Below are positions 25,676 to 33,217 of a stretch of 64,000 bases of DNA, piece after piece. Position numbers and translations under genes: made by a program. Position 1 is the first letter of the stretch. Every line of letters begins with the position of its first letter. The notes below the pieces were generated by a model that did not search any database, was not told the DNA's origin, and saw nothing but the letters and a program-made list of their open reading frames with translations. The DNA is from Thermobacillus xylanilyticus (lineage in GTDB: Bacteria > Bacillota > Bacilli > Paenibacillales > Paenibacillaceae), in assembly GCF_907165215.1 (NCBI RefSeq), contig NZ_CAJRAY010000038.1:57497-121496 (forward strand), given 5' to 3'.

Positions 25676-25754
25676 GACGATTCCACTCCTTGCTCAACAG
25701 GTATGACGGGTATGACGGGTCCGATTCCCGCAAATGTTTGCCGAGTCTGCCCCC

Positions 25755-25783
25755 ATTATCGATGTTCGGACGAGGCGAAACAA
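25755..25783 (-). promoter_or_regulatory. Promoter for the AraC-type regulator
   Basis: On the minus strand TTGTTT (25783-25778) and GATAAT (25760-25755) are 17 bases apart. The leader contains a 10-bp direct repeat, CCCGTCATAC twice in a row (about 25701-25720), between promoter and start. Confidence 0.5.
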
Positions 25784-25853
25784 TAGAGCAGATGAAAGAA
25801 AAACTGGACATATTTGATATTCCCAATGGATGGTATTTCTTTGCCGGATGCAA

Positions 25854-25890
25854 ACGACGCCTGGACGGCGCAAGTCCGCCAGGCGGTCGT
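25854..25890 (-). terminator. Hairpin after the second Gfo/Idh/MocA gene
   Basis: On the minus strand ACGACCGCCTGG pairs with CCAGGCGTCGT (one bulged base) around a 14-base loop, 10 bases after the stop. Only a short T stretch follows. Confidence 0.4.
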
Positions 25891-25899
25891 TACATCGAA

Positions 25900-26889
25900 T
25901 CAGTCTGCGTACGGATAAGTCAAATTCCATTGCGCGCGGAGCGCATCGAGCGTCCGCATGATGGCCAGCGTCTCGTCGAGCGGCATGACGTCGCTCTCCT
26001 TCTTGCCTTCCCGCAGGCAGCGCATCGCTTCCTCCGCCTCGAAGTTGTAGCCTTTCGCTTCCCGGTTGTCGGTGAACGTCACCGGTTCTTCGCCGTGCAC
26101 GAGCAGCGTTGCCGATTTGCCGAACAGGAAATTCGGGATGCGGATCTGTCCTTTCGTGCCGTACAGGATGGCTTCATTCGACGTTCTGAGCCGCACCGCC
26201 GCGGCGACCTGGGCTGCGCGCCCGTCTTCGTACTCGAACAGCGCGGCGAACTGCTCGTCCACTTCCGTCTTGCCGATCCGGGCGGTCGACGAAATGCGTT
26301 TCGGCTGCGTGCCGAACACCATAGAGGCGAAAGAAACTGGATAGATGCCCGCGTCAAGCAGCGCGCCGCCGCCGAGTTCCTTGTTCAGCAGCCGTCCTTC
26401 GGGCTGCCAGCCGATATCGAAGCCGAAATCGGCGGTCATCAGGAGCACTTCGCCGATCTTCCCTTCGCGCAGCCACTCCCGAACTTTCACGATCGGCGGC
26501 AGATAGCGCGTCCACATCGCTTCCATCAGGAAGACGCCGCGCTCCCGGGCTTCCCGGATCACTTCCTCGGCCTGCTTCGCGTTCATCGTGAACGGCTTCT
26601 CGCACAGCACGGCCTTGCCGCCGCGGATCAGGGTCAGCATGTTGTCCCTGTGGGCCGGATGCACCGTGCCGACATAAACGATGTCCACTTCGGGATCCGC
26701 GGCCAGCTCCTCGCAGCTGCCGTATGCGCGTTTCGCCCCGAACTCCGCCGCGAACGCCTCGGCCCGCTCCTTCGAGCGCGAACCGACCGCCACCAGTTCG
26801 GCGCCTTCGACCCGTTTCAGATCCGTCGCGAATGTCCTCGAAATGCCGCCAGGCCCCATAATGCCCCATTTGATCGTCCGTTCTGCCAT
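25900..26889 (-). CDS. Gfo/Idh/MocA-family oxidoreductase (second copy)
   Basis: A 329-residue NAD(P)-dependent oxidoreductase of the dimeric dihydrodiol dehydrogenase/glucose-fructose oxidoreductase-like group. The Rossmann segment is WGIMGPGGISRTFA at residues 8-21, the CEKPFTM motif is near 94 and GGGALLDAGIYPV near 172. It is only distantly similar to the copy at 23648. GGGAGGCGGG precedes the ATG; the long frame upstream to 27090 covers a promoter and is not coding. A palindrome at 26922-26936 suggests that it is separately repressed. Confidence 0.85.
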   Translation of the reverse strand: MAERTIKWGIMGPGGISRTFATDLKRVEGAELVAVGSRSKERAEAFAAEFGAKRAYGSCEELAADPEVDIVYVGTVHPAHRDNMLTLIRGGKAVLCEKPFTMNAKQAEEVIREARERGVFLMEAMWTRYLPPIVKVREWLREGKIGEVLLMTADFGFDIGWQPEGRLLNKELGGGALLDAGIYPVSFASMVFGTQPKRISSTARIGKTEVDEQFAALFEYEDGRAAQVAAAVRLRTSNEAILYGTKGQIRIPNFLFGKSATLLVHGEEPVTFTDNREAKGYNFEAEEAMRCLREGKKESDVMPLDETLAIMRTLDALRAQWNLTYPYAD

Positions 26890-26921
26890 GTAACCCGCCT
26901 CCCGTATTCCGGTAATCTGCT

Positions 26922-26936
26922 GTATCAATTTGATAC
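26922..26936. promoter_or_regulatory. Palindromic operator candidate
   Basis: GTATCAA-T-TTGATAC on the plus strand (arms of 7 bases, perfect) lies just downstream of the -10 box at 26947-26952, about +4 to +19 of the predicted transcript. This is the classic position for a repressor site. Confidence 0.5.
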
Positions 26937-26946
26937 CGTGGCTTCC

Positions 26947-26976
26947 ATCATAACACGCGTTCACAAAAGCAGGCAA
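26947..26976 (-). promoter_or_regulatory. Promoter for the second Gfo/Idh/MocA gene
   Basis: On the minus strand TTGCCT (26976-26971) and TATGAT (26952-26947) are 18 bases apart. Confidence 0.5.
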
Positions 26977-27043
26977 TGGATTTCCATTCGCAAAAACTTG
27001 CACGTATCTTATGTATGGAACATACCGGGGGCGTCTTCCCGCT

Positions 27044-27238
27044 TCAGACGCGCTTGTCGATGATTTGCGCCTTCTCCCTGGCCAGTTCACGGCGCAGCAT
27101 CCGGACTTCGTCCGTCAGCTCCGCCAGCCGATCCGTCAGCTTCGATTGGTTGATGGCGTTCCGGATCACCATCGTCAACACCAACAAGTGAAGTACCCCG
27201 GCCATCAAAATGATCACGATTAGCTCATCGGTATTCAT
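27044..27238 (-). CDS. Small membrane protein with C-terminal coiled coil
   Basis: A 64-residue protein. Residues 4-25 (DELIVIILMAGVLHLLVLTM) form one membrane helix. The rest is charged and heptad-patterned (LTDRLAELTDEVRMLRREL), so probably a short coiled coil on the cytosolic side. I do not recognise the family. The ATG at 27238 has AAAGGCGGG 8 bases upstream. It follows the phosphoesterase gene closely. Confidence 0.6.
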   Translation of the reverse strand: MNTDELIVIILMAGVLHLLVLTMVIRNAINQSKLTDRLAELTDEVRMLRRELAREKAQIIDKRV

Positions 27239-27288
27239 CGTGCACACCCGCCTTTCCGATCCCGGCTTCCGCACCGGAGTTTCCTTCT

Positions 27289-28026
27289 TCAACCGTCCAG
27301 CCTCCGATAGCGCGCCGTGCGCAATTCCCGTTCATATTCGGCGAATTCCGGCATGCCCGCCGCCTTCGCCTCGCGGATTGCCCGCTCGACATCGTAAGGG
27401 ACCCGCAGCAGCTGGATCGACCACGGCGCCGGCGCTTCGCCGCCGAGCTCCCCTTCCAGCAGCGCATAGGAAGCGGCCGGCAAATCCAGCGGATTGCCGA
27501 CGCTGCCCGCATTGAACAGCGTGCGGCCCGCCAGATGCTGGACATAGGCGTTATGGATGTCGCCATATCCGACAATGTCCGCCGTCACGGGCTCCGTGCA
27601 ATGCGGCGACGGCTCGAACATTGTCAAGCGGCGTTCATCCGGGTCCCACGGCTGGATGCGCTCATAGACGCTCCGGGGTGAGGCGTGAAACAACCGGACC
27701 CGCTTGCCGCTCAGAACAAACTCGATCATGAAAGGCAGCGAGCGCAGGTAATCCATCCGCTCCTCGCCGATAACGGATTGATGCCAGCGCACAACTTCGG
27801 ATTCGGGATCGGACTCCCGCGGCACGAAATCGTCCCAGTTCCCCCGGATCACGGCTTTGCAATGGCGCCGGACGAGGTCGATGGCCGCATCGCCGGACGG
27901 CCCCTTGCCGATCAGGTCGCCCAGACAATAGATCGTCTCAACGCCGCGCGCCGCGATGTCCTCCAGCACCGCTTCCAGCGCCGGCAGATTGCCGTGAATA
28001 TCCGAAATAACCGCGATTTTGTCCAA
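27289..28026 (-). CDS. Metallophosphoesterase (YfcE/ApaH-like)
   Basis: A 245-residue calcineurin-like phosphoesterase with SDIHGNLPAL at residues 8-17, LGDLIGKGP, RGNWDD, a histidine in RLFHASPRS and GYGDIHNAYV near residue 154, where GDIH stands in place of the usual G-H-[TS]-H. SVGNP follows, as in the diadenosine tetraphosphatase-like group. The start is TTG at 28026, with GGAGG 7 bases upstream. It is followed by the small coiled-coil membrane gene. Confidence 0.8.
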   Translation of the reverse strand: MDKIAVISDIHGNLPALEAVLEDIAARGVETIYCLGDLIGKGPSGDAAIDLVRRHCKAVIRGNWDDFVPRESDPESEVVRWHQSVIGEERMDYLRSLPFMIEFVLSGKRVRLFHASPRSVYERIQPWDPDERRLTMFEPSPHCTEPVTADIVGYGDIHNAYVQHLAGRTLFNAGSVGNPLDLPAASYALLEGELGGEAPAPWSIQLLRVPYDVERAIREAKAAGMPEFAEYERELRTARYRRLDG

Positions 28027-28050
28027 ATCGGATCCTCCAGACGTAGATGT

Positions 28051-28617
28051 TCAATGCCGGCGCCGCAGACGCAGGATCAGCAGCACGAAGACGATGGCCG
28101 CAAGAGCGGCGAACGCCGTTCCGGACCAGAACAGGTACTTGCCGGCCGGATTTGAGCGGATGGCGCTTTCCAGTTCCGGCGACGGCGGCGGCACCTTGCC
28201 CTTGCCCAGCGCCGCCAAATCGTCCGACGCCTTCGCCAGTTCGGCCGTGCGCGTGCACGAATCGATTCTGAGACCGGTCAACGTCTTCCTGGCATAGACC
28301 ATGTACGGCATGCCCTCGACAAAACGGTTCGCAACAGACGCCGCCATGCGAACCGTCACCCTGTCCGAATCGACGCCTTTCCAGGCCTCCGTCACACGGA
28401 ATGCCACCTCGACCGGATCGGCGGAGGATCCCCATTTGGACCGGTTCAACGCCTTCACCGACAGCACAATGCCGGAGAACACGGCGTCGCTTTGCTGCAA
28501 CGCGGTTTCGGGAGAAGGAATTTCCGCGCATGAGGCATGGGCGGGTGCCGGATTTGTGCCGAATATTCCCCCGCCGATCAGCAGCACGATGGCGAGCATG
28601 ACAAGTCTGATGCGCAT
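28051..28617 (-). CDS. TIMP/netrin-like secreted membrane-anchored protein, copy 3
   Basis: A 188-residue protein. A signal peptide ends around AHA-SC (one Cys instead of the CSC of its sisters). A TIMP/NTR-like domain carries EIPSPETALQQSDAVFSGIV, TEAWKGV and VYARKTLTGL with SCTRTAELAKASDDL. A C-terminal membrane helix ends in LRLRRRH. The start ATG (28617) overlaps the stop of copy 2 as TAATG. A 68-bp stretch encoding the end of its globular domain is nearly identical to copy 2. The call rests on the pattern of Cys and WKG positions and is moderate. Confidence 0.6.
   Translation of the reverse strand: MRIRLVMLAIVLLIGGGIFGTNPAPAHASCAEIPSPETALQQSDAVFSGIVLSVKALNRSKWGSSADPVEVAFRVTEAWKGVDSDRVTVRMAASVANRFVEGMPYMVYARKTLTGLRIDSCTRTAELAKASDDLAALGKGKVPPPSPELESAIRSNPAGKYLFWSGTAFAALAAIVFVLLILRLRRRH
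28191..28258. repeat. 68-bp near-identical direct repeat, unit 1
   Basis: Matches 28760-28827 with two mismatches over 68 bases. Both units encode the CTRTAELAKASDDLAALGKG segment of neighbouring paralogues, whose other parts are far more divergent. Confidence 0.85.
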
Positions 28618-29201
28618 TACCGCTTCCCCCTCTGTCTCGTCCAATGCCGGCGCCGCAGTCGCAGAAGCCGGATCACGAGGACAACAGCCGAAAAGCAGGC
28701 CAGCACCGTACCCGTCGGGAACAGGTACAGGCCGCGCTTATCCGGCTCCGGCGACGGCGGCACCTTGCCTTTGCCCAGCGCCGCCAAATCGTCCGACGCT
28801 TTCGCCAGTTCGGCCGTGCGCGTGCACAGCCAGGTCGCCAGACCTTCCGACGTCTCGTAGGCATACACGATGTACCGCATGCCTTCATCGAAATCGAAGC
28901 CGCAGGTGGACATCGACGTATGCACCGTCAGCCGGTCCGCCTCTACGCCTTTCCAGGTTTCCGTGACGCGGAATGTCGCCCGGATCGGATGCTCGGCGTA
29001 TCCTCCTCCGAACAGATTCGGTCCCTTTTGCCTGACCGACAACACTTCGCCGGCGAACACGGCAGCGCTTCTCTGCAGCGCGATCTCCGGGGATGGGATT
29101 TCCACGCAGGAACAAGCATGCGCGGGTGTCGGACCCGAGGCGAGCCCCCACCCGACAAGCAGCAGCAACATCAAGAGCACGCCCCGTCTTCGGCGCATCA
29201 T
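28617..29201 (-). CDS. TIMP/netrin-like secreted membrane-anchored protein, copy 2
   Basis: A 194-residue protein. The signal peptide is MMRRRRG plus a hydrophobic core ending AHA, then mature CSCVEIPSPEIAL, so Cys would be the first mature residue as in animal TIMPs. Further markers are AAVFAGEV, TETWKGV, TCGFDFDEGMRYIVYAYET and LCTRTAELAKASDDL. A C-terminal membrane helix is followed by a basic tail. ATG at 29201 overlaps the copy 1 stop as ATGA. The function is unknown; metalloprotease inhibition is only an analogy. Confidence 0.65.
   Translation of the reverse strand: MMRRRRGVLLMLLLLVGWGLASGPTPAHACSCVEIPSPEIALQRSAAVFAGEVLSVRQKGPNLFGGGYAEHPIRATFRVTETWKGVEADRLTVHTSMSTCGFDFDEGMRYIVYAYETSEGLATWLCTRTAELAKASDDLAALGKGKVPPSPEPDKRGLYLFPTGTVLACFSAVVLVIRLLRLRRRHWTRQRGKR
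28760..28827. repeat. 68-bp near-identical direct repeat, unit 2
   Basis: Second unit of the repeat at 28191-28258; see that entry. It lies within copy 2 of the TIMP-like genes. Confidence 0.85.
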
Positions 29202-29767
29202 CTCTCCCCCTGTTCCCGCCGACGCCGACGAACCTGTACATATACGGTCAGGCTCGCCGCAGCCAAGGCGAAAACGATGCCGCTCCCGATCAGCCAATCG
29301 TTCCGCCTCGTCGACGGCGGAGGCGTTCCTTCACCCAGCACGGACAGATCGTAATCGGCCGTGTCGAGAACGGTTGTGCGCGTGCAGATGCTCGTATCCA
29401 ATCCCTCGGTCGTCTCGTAGGCATAGACCAGATAGCGGACGCCCGGTTCGAACCGGTAGCCGCACATCAATTGCGACGGATCTGCCGTCAAGACTTTGAT
29501 CCGGTCCGCGTCAGGGCCTTTCCACATCGCCGTCACGCGGAACACCGCTTCGTACAGATCGGATAAAGTCTCCCCGTTGCCCGGTTCCGCTTTCCGGAAA
29601 TCCGTCACCTCGCCCGCGAACACCGCGTCCGCCTGCCGCAGCGCTTCGTCCGGGGGAGGCGGCTGCAGACAGGAACAGGCGTGGACCGGCGCCGGATGCA
29701 GGGCGAACAGCCAGCCGGCGAAGGACAGCAGGATCACGGGGAGGAACAAACGTGCGCGTAACGCCAC
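29198..29767 (-). CDS. TIMP/netrin-like secreted membrane-anchored protein, copy 1
   Basis: A 189-residue protein with the same plan as copies 2 and 3. The signal peptide ends VHA, mature CSCLQPPPPDEALRQADAVF follows, then VTAMWKG, MCGYRFEPGVRYLVYAYETT and ICTRTTVLDTADYDLSVLG, a membrane helix and the basic tail VRRRRREQGER. The GTG at 29767 has GGGAGGGTGAAGGC upstream. It is first of the three coupled genes, and the Cys spacing is the most TIMP-like of the set. Confidence 0.65.
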   Translation of the reverse strand: MALRARLFLPVILLSFAGWLFALHPAPVHACSCLQPPPPDEALRQADAVFAGEVTDFRKAEPGNGETLSDLYEAVFRVTAMWKGPDADRIKVLTADPSQLMCGYRFEPGVRYLVYAYETTEGLDTSICTRTTVLDTADYDLSVLGEGTPPPSTRRNDWLIGSGIVFALAAASLTVYVQVRRRRREQGER

Positions 29768-29842
29768 GCCTTCACCCTCCCGTCCACACAAGGCGGTTTT
29801 CCCTTTAGACGCCGATACCCGGGAAAAAGTTACAGCCGCAGG

Positions 29843-30202
29843 CTACCTTCCGACTTCCACCGATGCGATGACGACGTACATCAGATCATTCACATCGCCC
29901 TTCTCGGGAATCACGATGCCGCTCGTCGTCGCCATGCCGCCGTTCATCACTTCAACGGTCACCTCGCCGAAAGGCAGCTCCGCCGTCACGGCGTCGATGT
30001 CCAGCTTGTCATGATCGCAAGGGACGGCCAGCTTCACCTTCACTTTCATATTGTCCAGCGAGCCGCCCGGCAGCATGCTCCGGATGCCCGGCATCGAATT
30101 GCGGTGGATCGCGTCGCGCACGGCGCGCACCGCCGCGGTCGTCACATTCTGGCCGTGAAGGTCGGCCCCCATACCGAGCTGAATGAACAGCAGCTGCTCC
30201 AT
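29843..30202 (-). CDS. Lin0512-family protein
   Basis: A 119-residue protein matching the Lin0512 family pattern: FIQLGMGADLHGQNVTTAA at the start, then RNSMPGIR, VKVKLAVPCDHDKLD and the Gly-rich NGGMATTSGI. Members are small ring-forming proteins of unknown function. GGAGGGATGACGGA precedes the ATG. There is no visible link to its neighbours. Confidence 0.8.
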   Translation of the reverse strand: MEQLLFIQLGMGADLHGQNVTTAAVRAVRDAIHRNSMPGIRSMLPGGSLDNMKVKVKLAVPCDHDKLDIDAVTAELPFGEVTVEVMNGGMATTSGIVIPEKGDVNDLMYVVIASVEVGR

Positions 30203-30262
30203 TCCGTCATCCCTCCATTCATCGATTGACGTGCCGCATCACGCGGAATGATTTTTACCGTC

Positions 30263-30562
30263 TTACAGATTGAACCGCCGGATGTGCGACCAGAGCCCTT
30301 CCGCGGCCAGAATCGCCTTCTGCCGCGGGCCGATCAGGTCGAAATGCGGATATGCGCCGCGCCGGTGAATGTAGGCGGGGTTCAGCCCCCATCGCCTGCA
30401 CCACGCCGCAAGCAGGTCCAGATCGGCGCACCCGACCTTCGTTACCGTCGTCACGCCCGGAAAGCGCGGGTCAAGCCAGTAATGGGTCAGGTAGGCGATG
30501 CGGCCGGATGCGACTTCCGCTTTCCATGCGTCGAGCTCCGCGCGGCTGATGCCGAACGCCAT
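30263..30562 (-). CDS. Small conserved protein, YneQ-like
   Basis: A 99-residue protein beginning MAFGISRAELDAWK, with LTHYWLDPRFPG, TTVTKVGCADL and AYPHFDLIG. The pattern resembles the uncharacterised Bacillus YneQ protein as I remember it; the call is by recollection, not search. The start lies 2 bases after the hrpB stop, with GGGAG upstream, so it is co-translated with the helicase. Confidence 0.65.
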   Translation of the reverse strand: MAFGISRAELDAWKAEVASGRIAYLTHYWLDPRFPGVTTVTKVGCADLDLLAAWCRRWGLNPAYIHRRGAYPHFDLIGPRQKAILAAEGLWSHIRRFNL

Positions 30563-30564
30563 CC

Positions 30565-33162
30565 TTACTCCCGCCCTTCTCGCGGCTGCGGCCGCACGCG
30601 GCTTGTCGCCGTCGCCGTGGCCGGGTCGTCCGGCCAATAGTGCTTCGGGTAGCGGCCTTTCAGCTCTTTCTTCACTTCGAAATAACCATTCTTCCAGAAG
30701 CCTTCCAAATCCTGCGTCACCTGGACGGGACGCATCGCCGGCGACAGAATGTGCAGCGTCAGCGACAGCCGGCCGTAGCCGATGACCGGCGTCCGGCTCA
30801 TGCCGAACAGTTCCTGCAGCCGCGCCGCCAGCACCGGCGCCGACGGGTCCGAGTAGTCGATCGCGATGCGCGAGCCGCTCGGCACGCGATAGTGGGTCGG
30901 CGCTTCCTCGTCCAGCTCGCGCCGGCGGTTCCAGTCGAGCATCAATTCGAGCGCGGCCGCGAGATCGAGCCGCTTCAGGTCGTCGAGCGATTTCATGCCG
31001 ATGACGTATGGCAGCAGCCATTCTTCCAGGCTTGCCAGGAGCGCCTCGTCCGACACGTCGGGCCACGACGGATCGAGCCGGTGCAGCGCCGCCAGCCGCC
31101 CCCGCAGCTGGCGGGCCTGTTTTGTCCACGGCAGGCGGTCGAGCCCTTCCGCGCGCAGCGCGTCGAGCAGCGCCTTCGCGATCTCCTCCGGCTCCGGTTT
31201 GTCAAGCGCCGTCTCCTTCAGGACGAGCGCGCCGAAGCGGACGAGCCGCCTCGCCCGCACCGTGCCGGACTGCCGGTCCCAGGCGACGGACTTCTCTTCC
31301 CGGACCTTGTCGGCAAAATGAGCCTCGAACCACGAAGCGTCAAACGGAGCGGCCAGCCGGATGCGGGAGTCGGCGCCGGCATCATCCAGCTCGGCCGCAA
31401 CGATGAACGGTTCCGATGCGAGCGGTGAACCGGCGGGCAGCGCCGCGCCCCGGCCGACGGCGAGGGTGAAGGCCGCTCCGCTTCCCGGCGTTCCGGAGTT
31501 TCGCCGCATGCCGATCCGGTCCGGATAGGCGAAGCCGAGCAGAAGGCCGGCGAACCGGTCGTCCGGACGTTCGTGCTCCGGGACGCCGAATTGCCGCTTC
31601 AGATGGGCCGCTTCCGCCGCGGCGCGGCGGGCTGCGCTCTCGTGGACGCCGGACGGGATGCGGCCCGCGGCGGCCGCCCGGAGCGTCTGAAGGCGCGGCT
31701 GCACCTGGACGTCGGGGCCTTCCGGTCCCTGGTTCAGCAGCACGTCGCGCTCTTCGAGCAGCGCCGCCAGCTCGCACGCCAGCGCGCCTTGACCCAGCTC
31801 GAGCGCCTTGATCGCCATGTGCGCGAGACGGGGATGCAGCCCCGTCTCCGCCATGCGGCGGCCGTGCGGCGTCAGCTTGCCGTCGGCATTCCGCGCGCCA
31901 AGCTGCTCGAGCAGCTCCGCCGCCTGCGCAAGCGCGGCTTCGGGCGGCGGGTCGAGAAACGGCAGCGCCCGCGGGTCCGACGCGCCCCACGCGTCAAGTT
32001 CGAGCAGGAGCGGCGCCAGGTCCGCTTCCAGCATCTCCGGCACGATCGCCTTCGGCATCGCCCGCTCCTGCTCCTCCGACCACAGCCGGTAGCAGACGCC
32101 GGGTTCGAGCCGGCCGGCGCGGCCGCGGCGCTGCTCGGCGGAATCGAGCGAAACGGGCGTCGTCGCGAGCCGCGTCATCCCGGTGCGCGGTGAAAATTTC
32201 GGCACGCGCTTCAGGCCGGAATCGATGACGACGCGGATGCCGCTGACGGTAAGGCTCGTTTCGGCGATCGTCGTTGCCAGGACGATTTTGCGGATGCCGG
32301 GCTCGGGATCGGCCAGCGCCCGGTCCTGCTCCTGCTGCGGGAGCGCGCCGTACAGCGGCAGCACGGCCGTCCCTTCCGGCGCGCCGAGCAGTGCGGCGGT
32401 GCGGCGAATCTCCCGCTCGCCGGGCAGGAAGACGAGCAGGCCGCCCGTCTCCTCCGCCAAGGCGCGGCGGATCGCCCGGACGACATGCTCCTCCAGCGGC
32501 ACATCCGCCGGTTTCGGCATATAGCGGGTTTCGACCGGATATTGCCGGCCTTCGCTCGCGACGACCGGCACGCCGCCCATCAGTTCCGCGACCGGCCCGC
32601 TGTCCAGCGTCGCGGACATGACGAGGAGGCGGAGATCGTCCCGCAGCACCTGCTTCGCCTCGAGGCACAGCGCCAGGCCGAGATCGGCATGCAGGCTCCG
32701 CTCATGGAATTCGTCGAATATGACGACGCCGTATCCTTCCAGCGACGGATCCGACTGCAGCATGCGGGTGAGCACGCCTTCGGTCACGACTTCAATCCGC
32801 GTGTCGGGACTGACCCGGCTTTCCATCCGGATCCGGTACCCGACCGTCCGGCCGAGGCGCTCGCCGAGCAGCGACGCCATGTAGGCGGCCGCGCTGCGGG
32901 CCGCCATCCGGCGCGGCTCGAGCATCAGGATGCGCCGGCCGTCAAGCCACGGCTCGCCCAGCAGCCGGAGCGGCACGCGCGTCGTCTTGCCCGCGCCCGG
33001 TGCGGCCGTGAGCACCGCACCGCCGTGCTCGCGCAGCGCTTCGAGCAGCCGGGGCACGGCTGAATCGACGGGCATCGGCAACTCGTCCAGGCGGACGAGC
33101 GCGCGTTGAATTTCAGATGATGTACCGGTGTTGATGAGATTGGAATGATGGTTGGACTTCAT
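30565..33162 (-). CDS. hrpB: ATP-dependent RNA helicase HrpB
   Basis: A DEAH-box helicase of up to 865 residues, the normal HrpB length. Walker A is TAAPGAGKTTRV near residues 52-62, DEFHERS near 148, SATLD near 185, TTIAETSLT near 292 and QRRGRAGR near 347, followed by the helicase-associated and HrpB C-terminal domains. The start is uncertain. ATG at 33162 coincides with the predicted transcription start and has no ribosome site; ATG at 33075 (MPVDSAVPRLL) has GGACGAG upstream and matches the usual HrpB N-terminus. Confidence 0.9.
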   Translation of the reverse strand: MKSNHHSNLINTGTSSEIQRALVRLDELPMPVDSAVPRLLEALREHGGAVLTAAPGAGKTTRVPLRLLGEPWLDGRRILMLEPRRMAARSAAAYMASLLGERLGRTVGYRIRMESRVSPDTRIEVVTEGVLTRMLQSDPSLEGYGVVIFDEFHERSLHADLGLALCLEAKQVLRDDLRLLVMSATLDSGPVAELMGGVPVVASEGRQYPVETRYMPKPADVPLEEHVVRAIRRALAEETGGLLVFLPGEREIRRTAALLGAPEGTAVLPLYGALPQQEQDRALADPEPGIRKIVLATTIAETSLTVSGIRVVIDSGLKRVPKFSPRTGMTRLATTPVSLDSAEQRRGRAGRLEPGVCYRLWSEEQERAMPKAIVPEMLEADLAPLLLELDAWGASDPRALPFLDPPPEAALAQAAELLEQLGARNADGKLTPHGRRMAETGLHPRLAHMAIKALELGQGALACELAALLEERDVLLNQGPEGPDVQVQPRLQTLRAAAAGRIPSGVHESAARRAAAEAAHLKRQFGVPEHERPDDRFAGLLLGFAYPDRIGMRRNSGTPGSGAAFTLAVGRGAALPAGSPLASEPFIVAAELDDAGADSRIRLAAPFDASWFEAHFADKVREEKSVAWDRQSGTVRARRLVRFGALVLKETALDKPEPEEIAKALLDALRAEGLDRLPWTKQARQLRGRLAALHRLDPSWPDVSDEALLASLEEWLLPYVIGMKSLDDLKRLDLAAALELMLDWNRRRELDEEAPTHYRVPSGSRIAIDYSDPSAPVLAARLQELFGMSRTPVIGYGRLSLTLHILSPAMRPVQVTQDLEGFWKNGYFEVKKELKGRYPKHYWPDDPATATATSRVRPQPREGRE

Positions 33163-33168
33163 AGTGCC

Positions 33169-33198
33169 ATTGTAATCGAGGCAGGCCGGGTTTCACAA
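33169..33198 (-). promoter_or_regulatory. Promoter for hrpB
   Basis: On the minus strand TTGTGA (33198-33193) and TACAAT (33174-33169) are 18 bases apart. Transcription would begin at about 33163-33161, on the ATG of the longest hrpB frame. Confidence 0.55.
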
Positions 33199-33217
33199 CG
33201 GAAGGTTGGGCGGGGAT

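Noticed and set aside
25701..25720. 10-bp tandem repeat as a short repeat array
   Set aside because: It is present only twice; too short to be more than a possible regulator half-site or chance duplication in the AraC leader.
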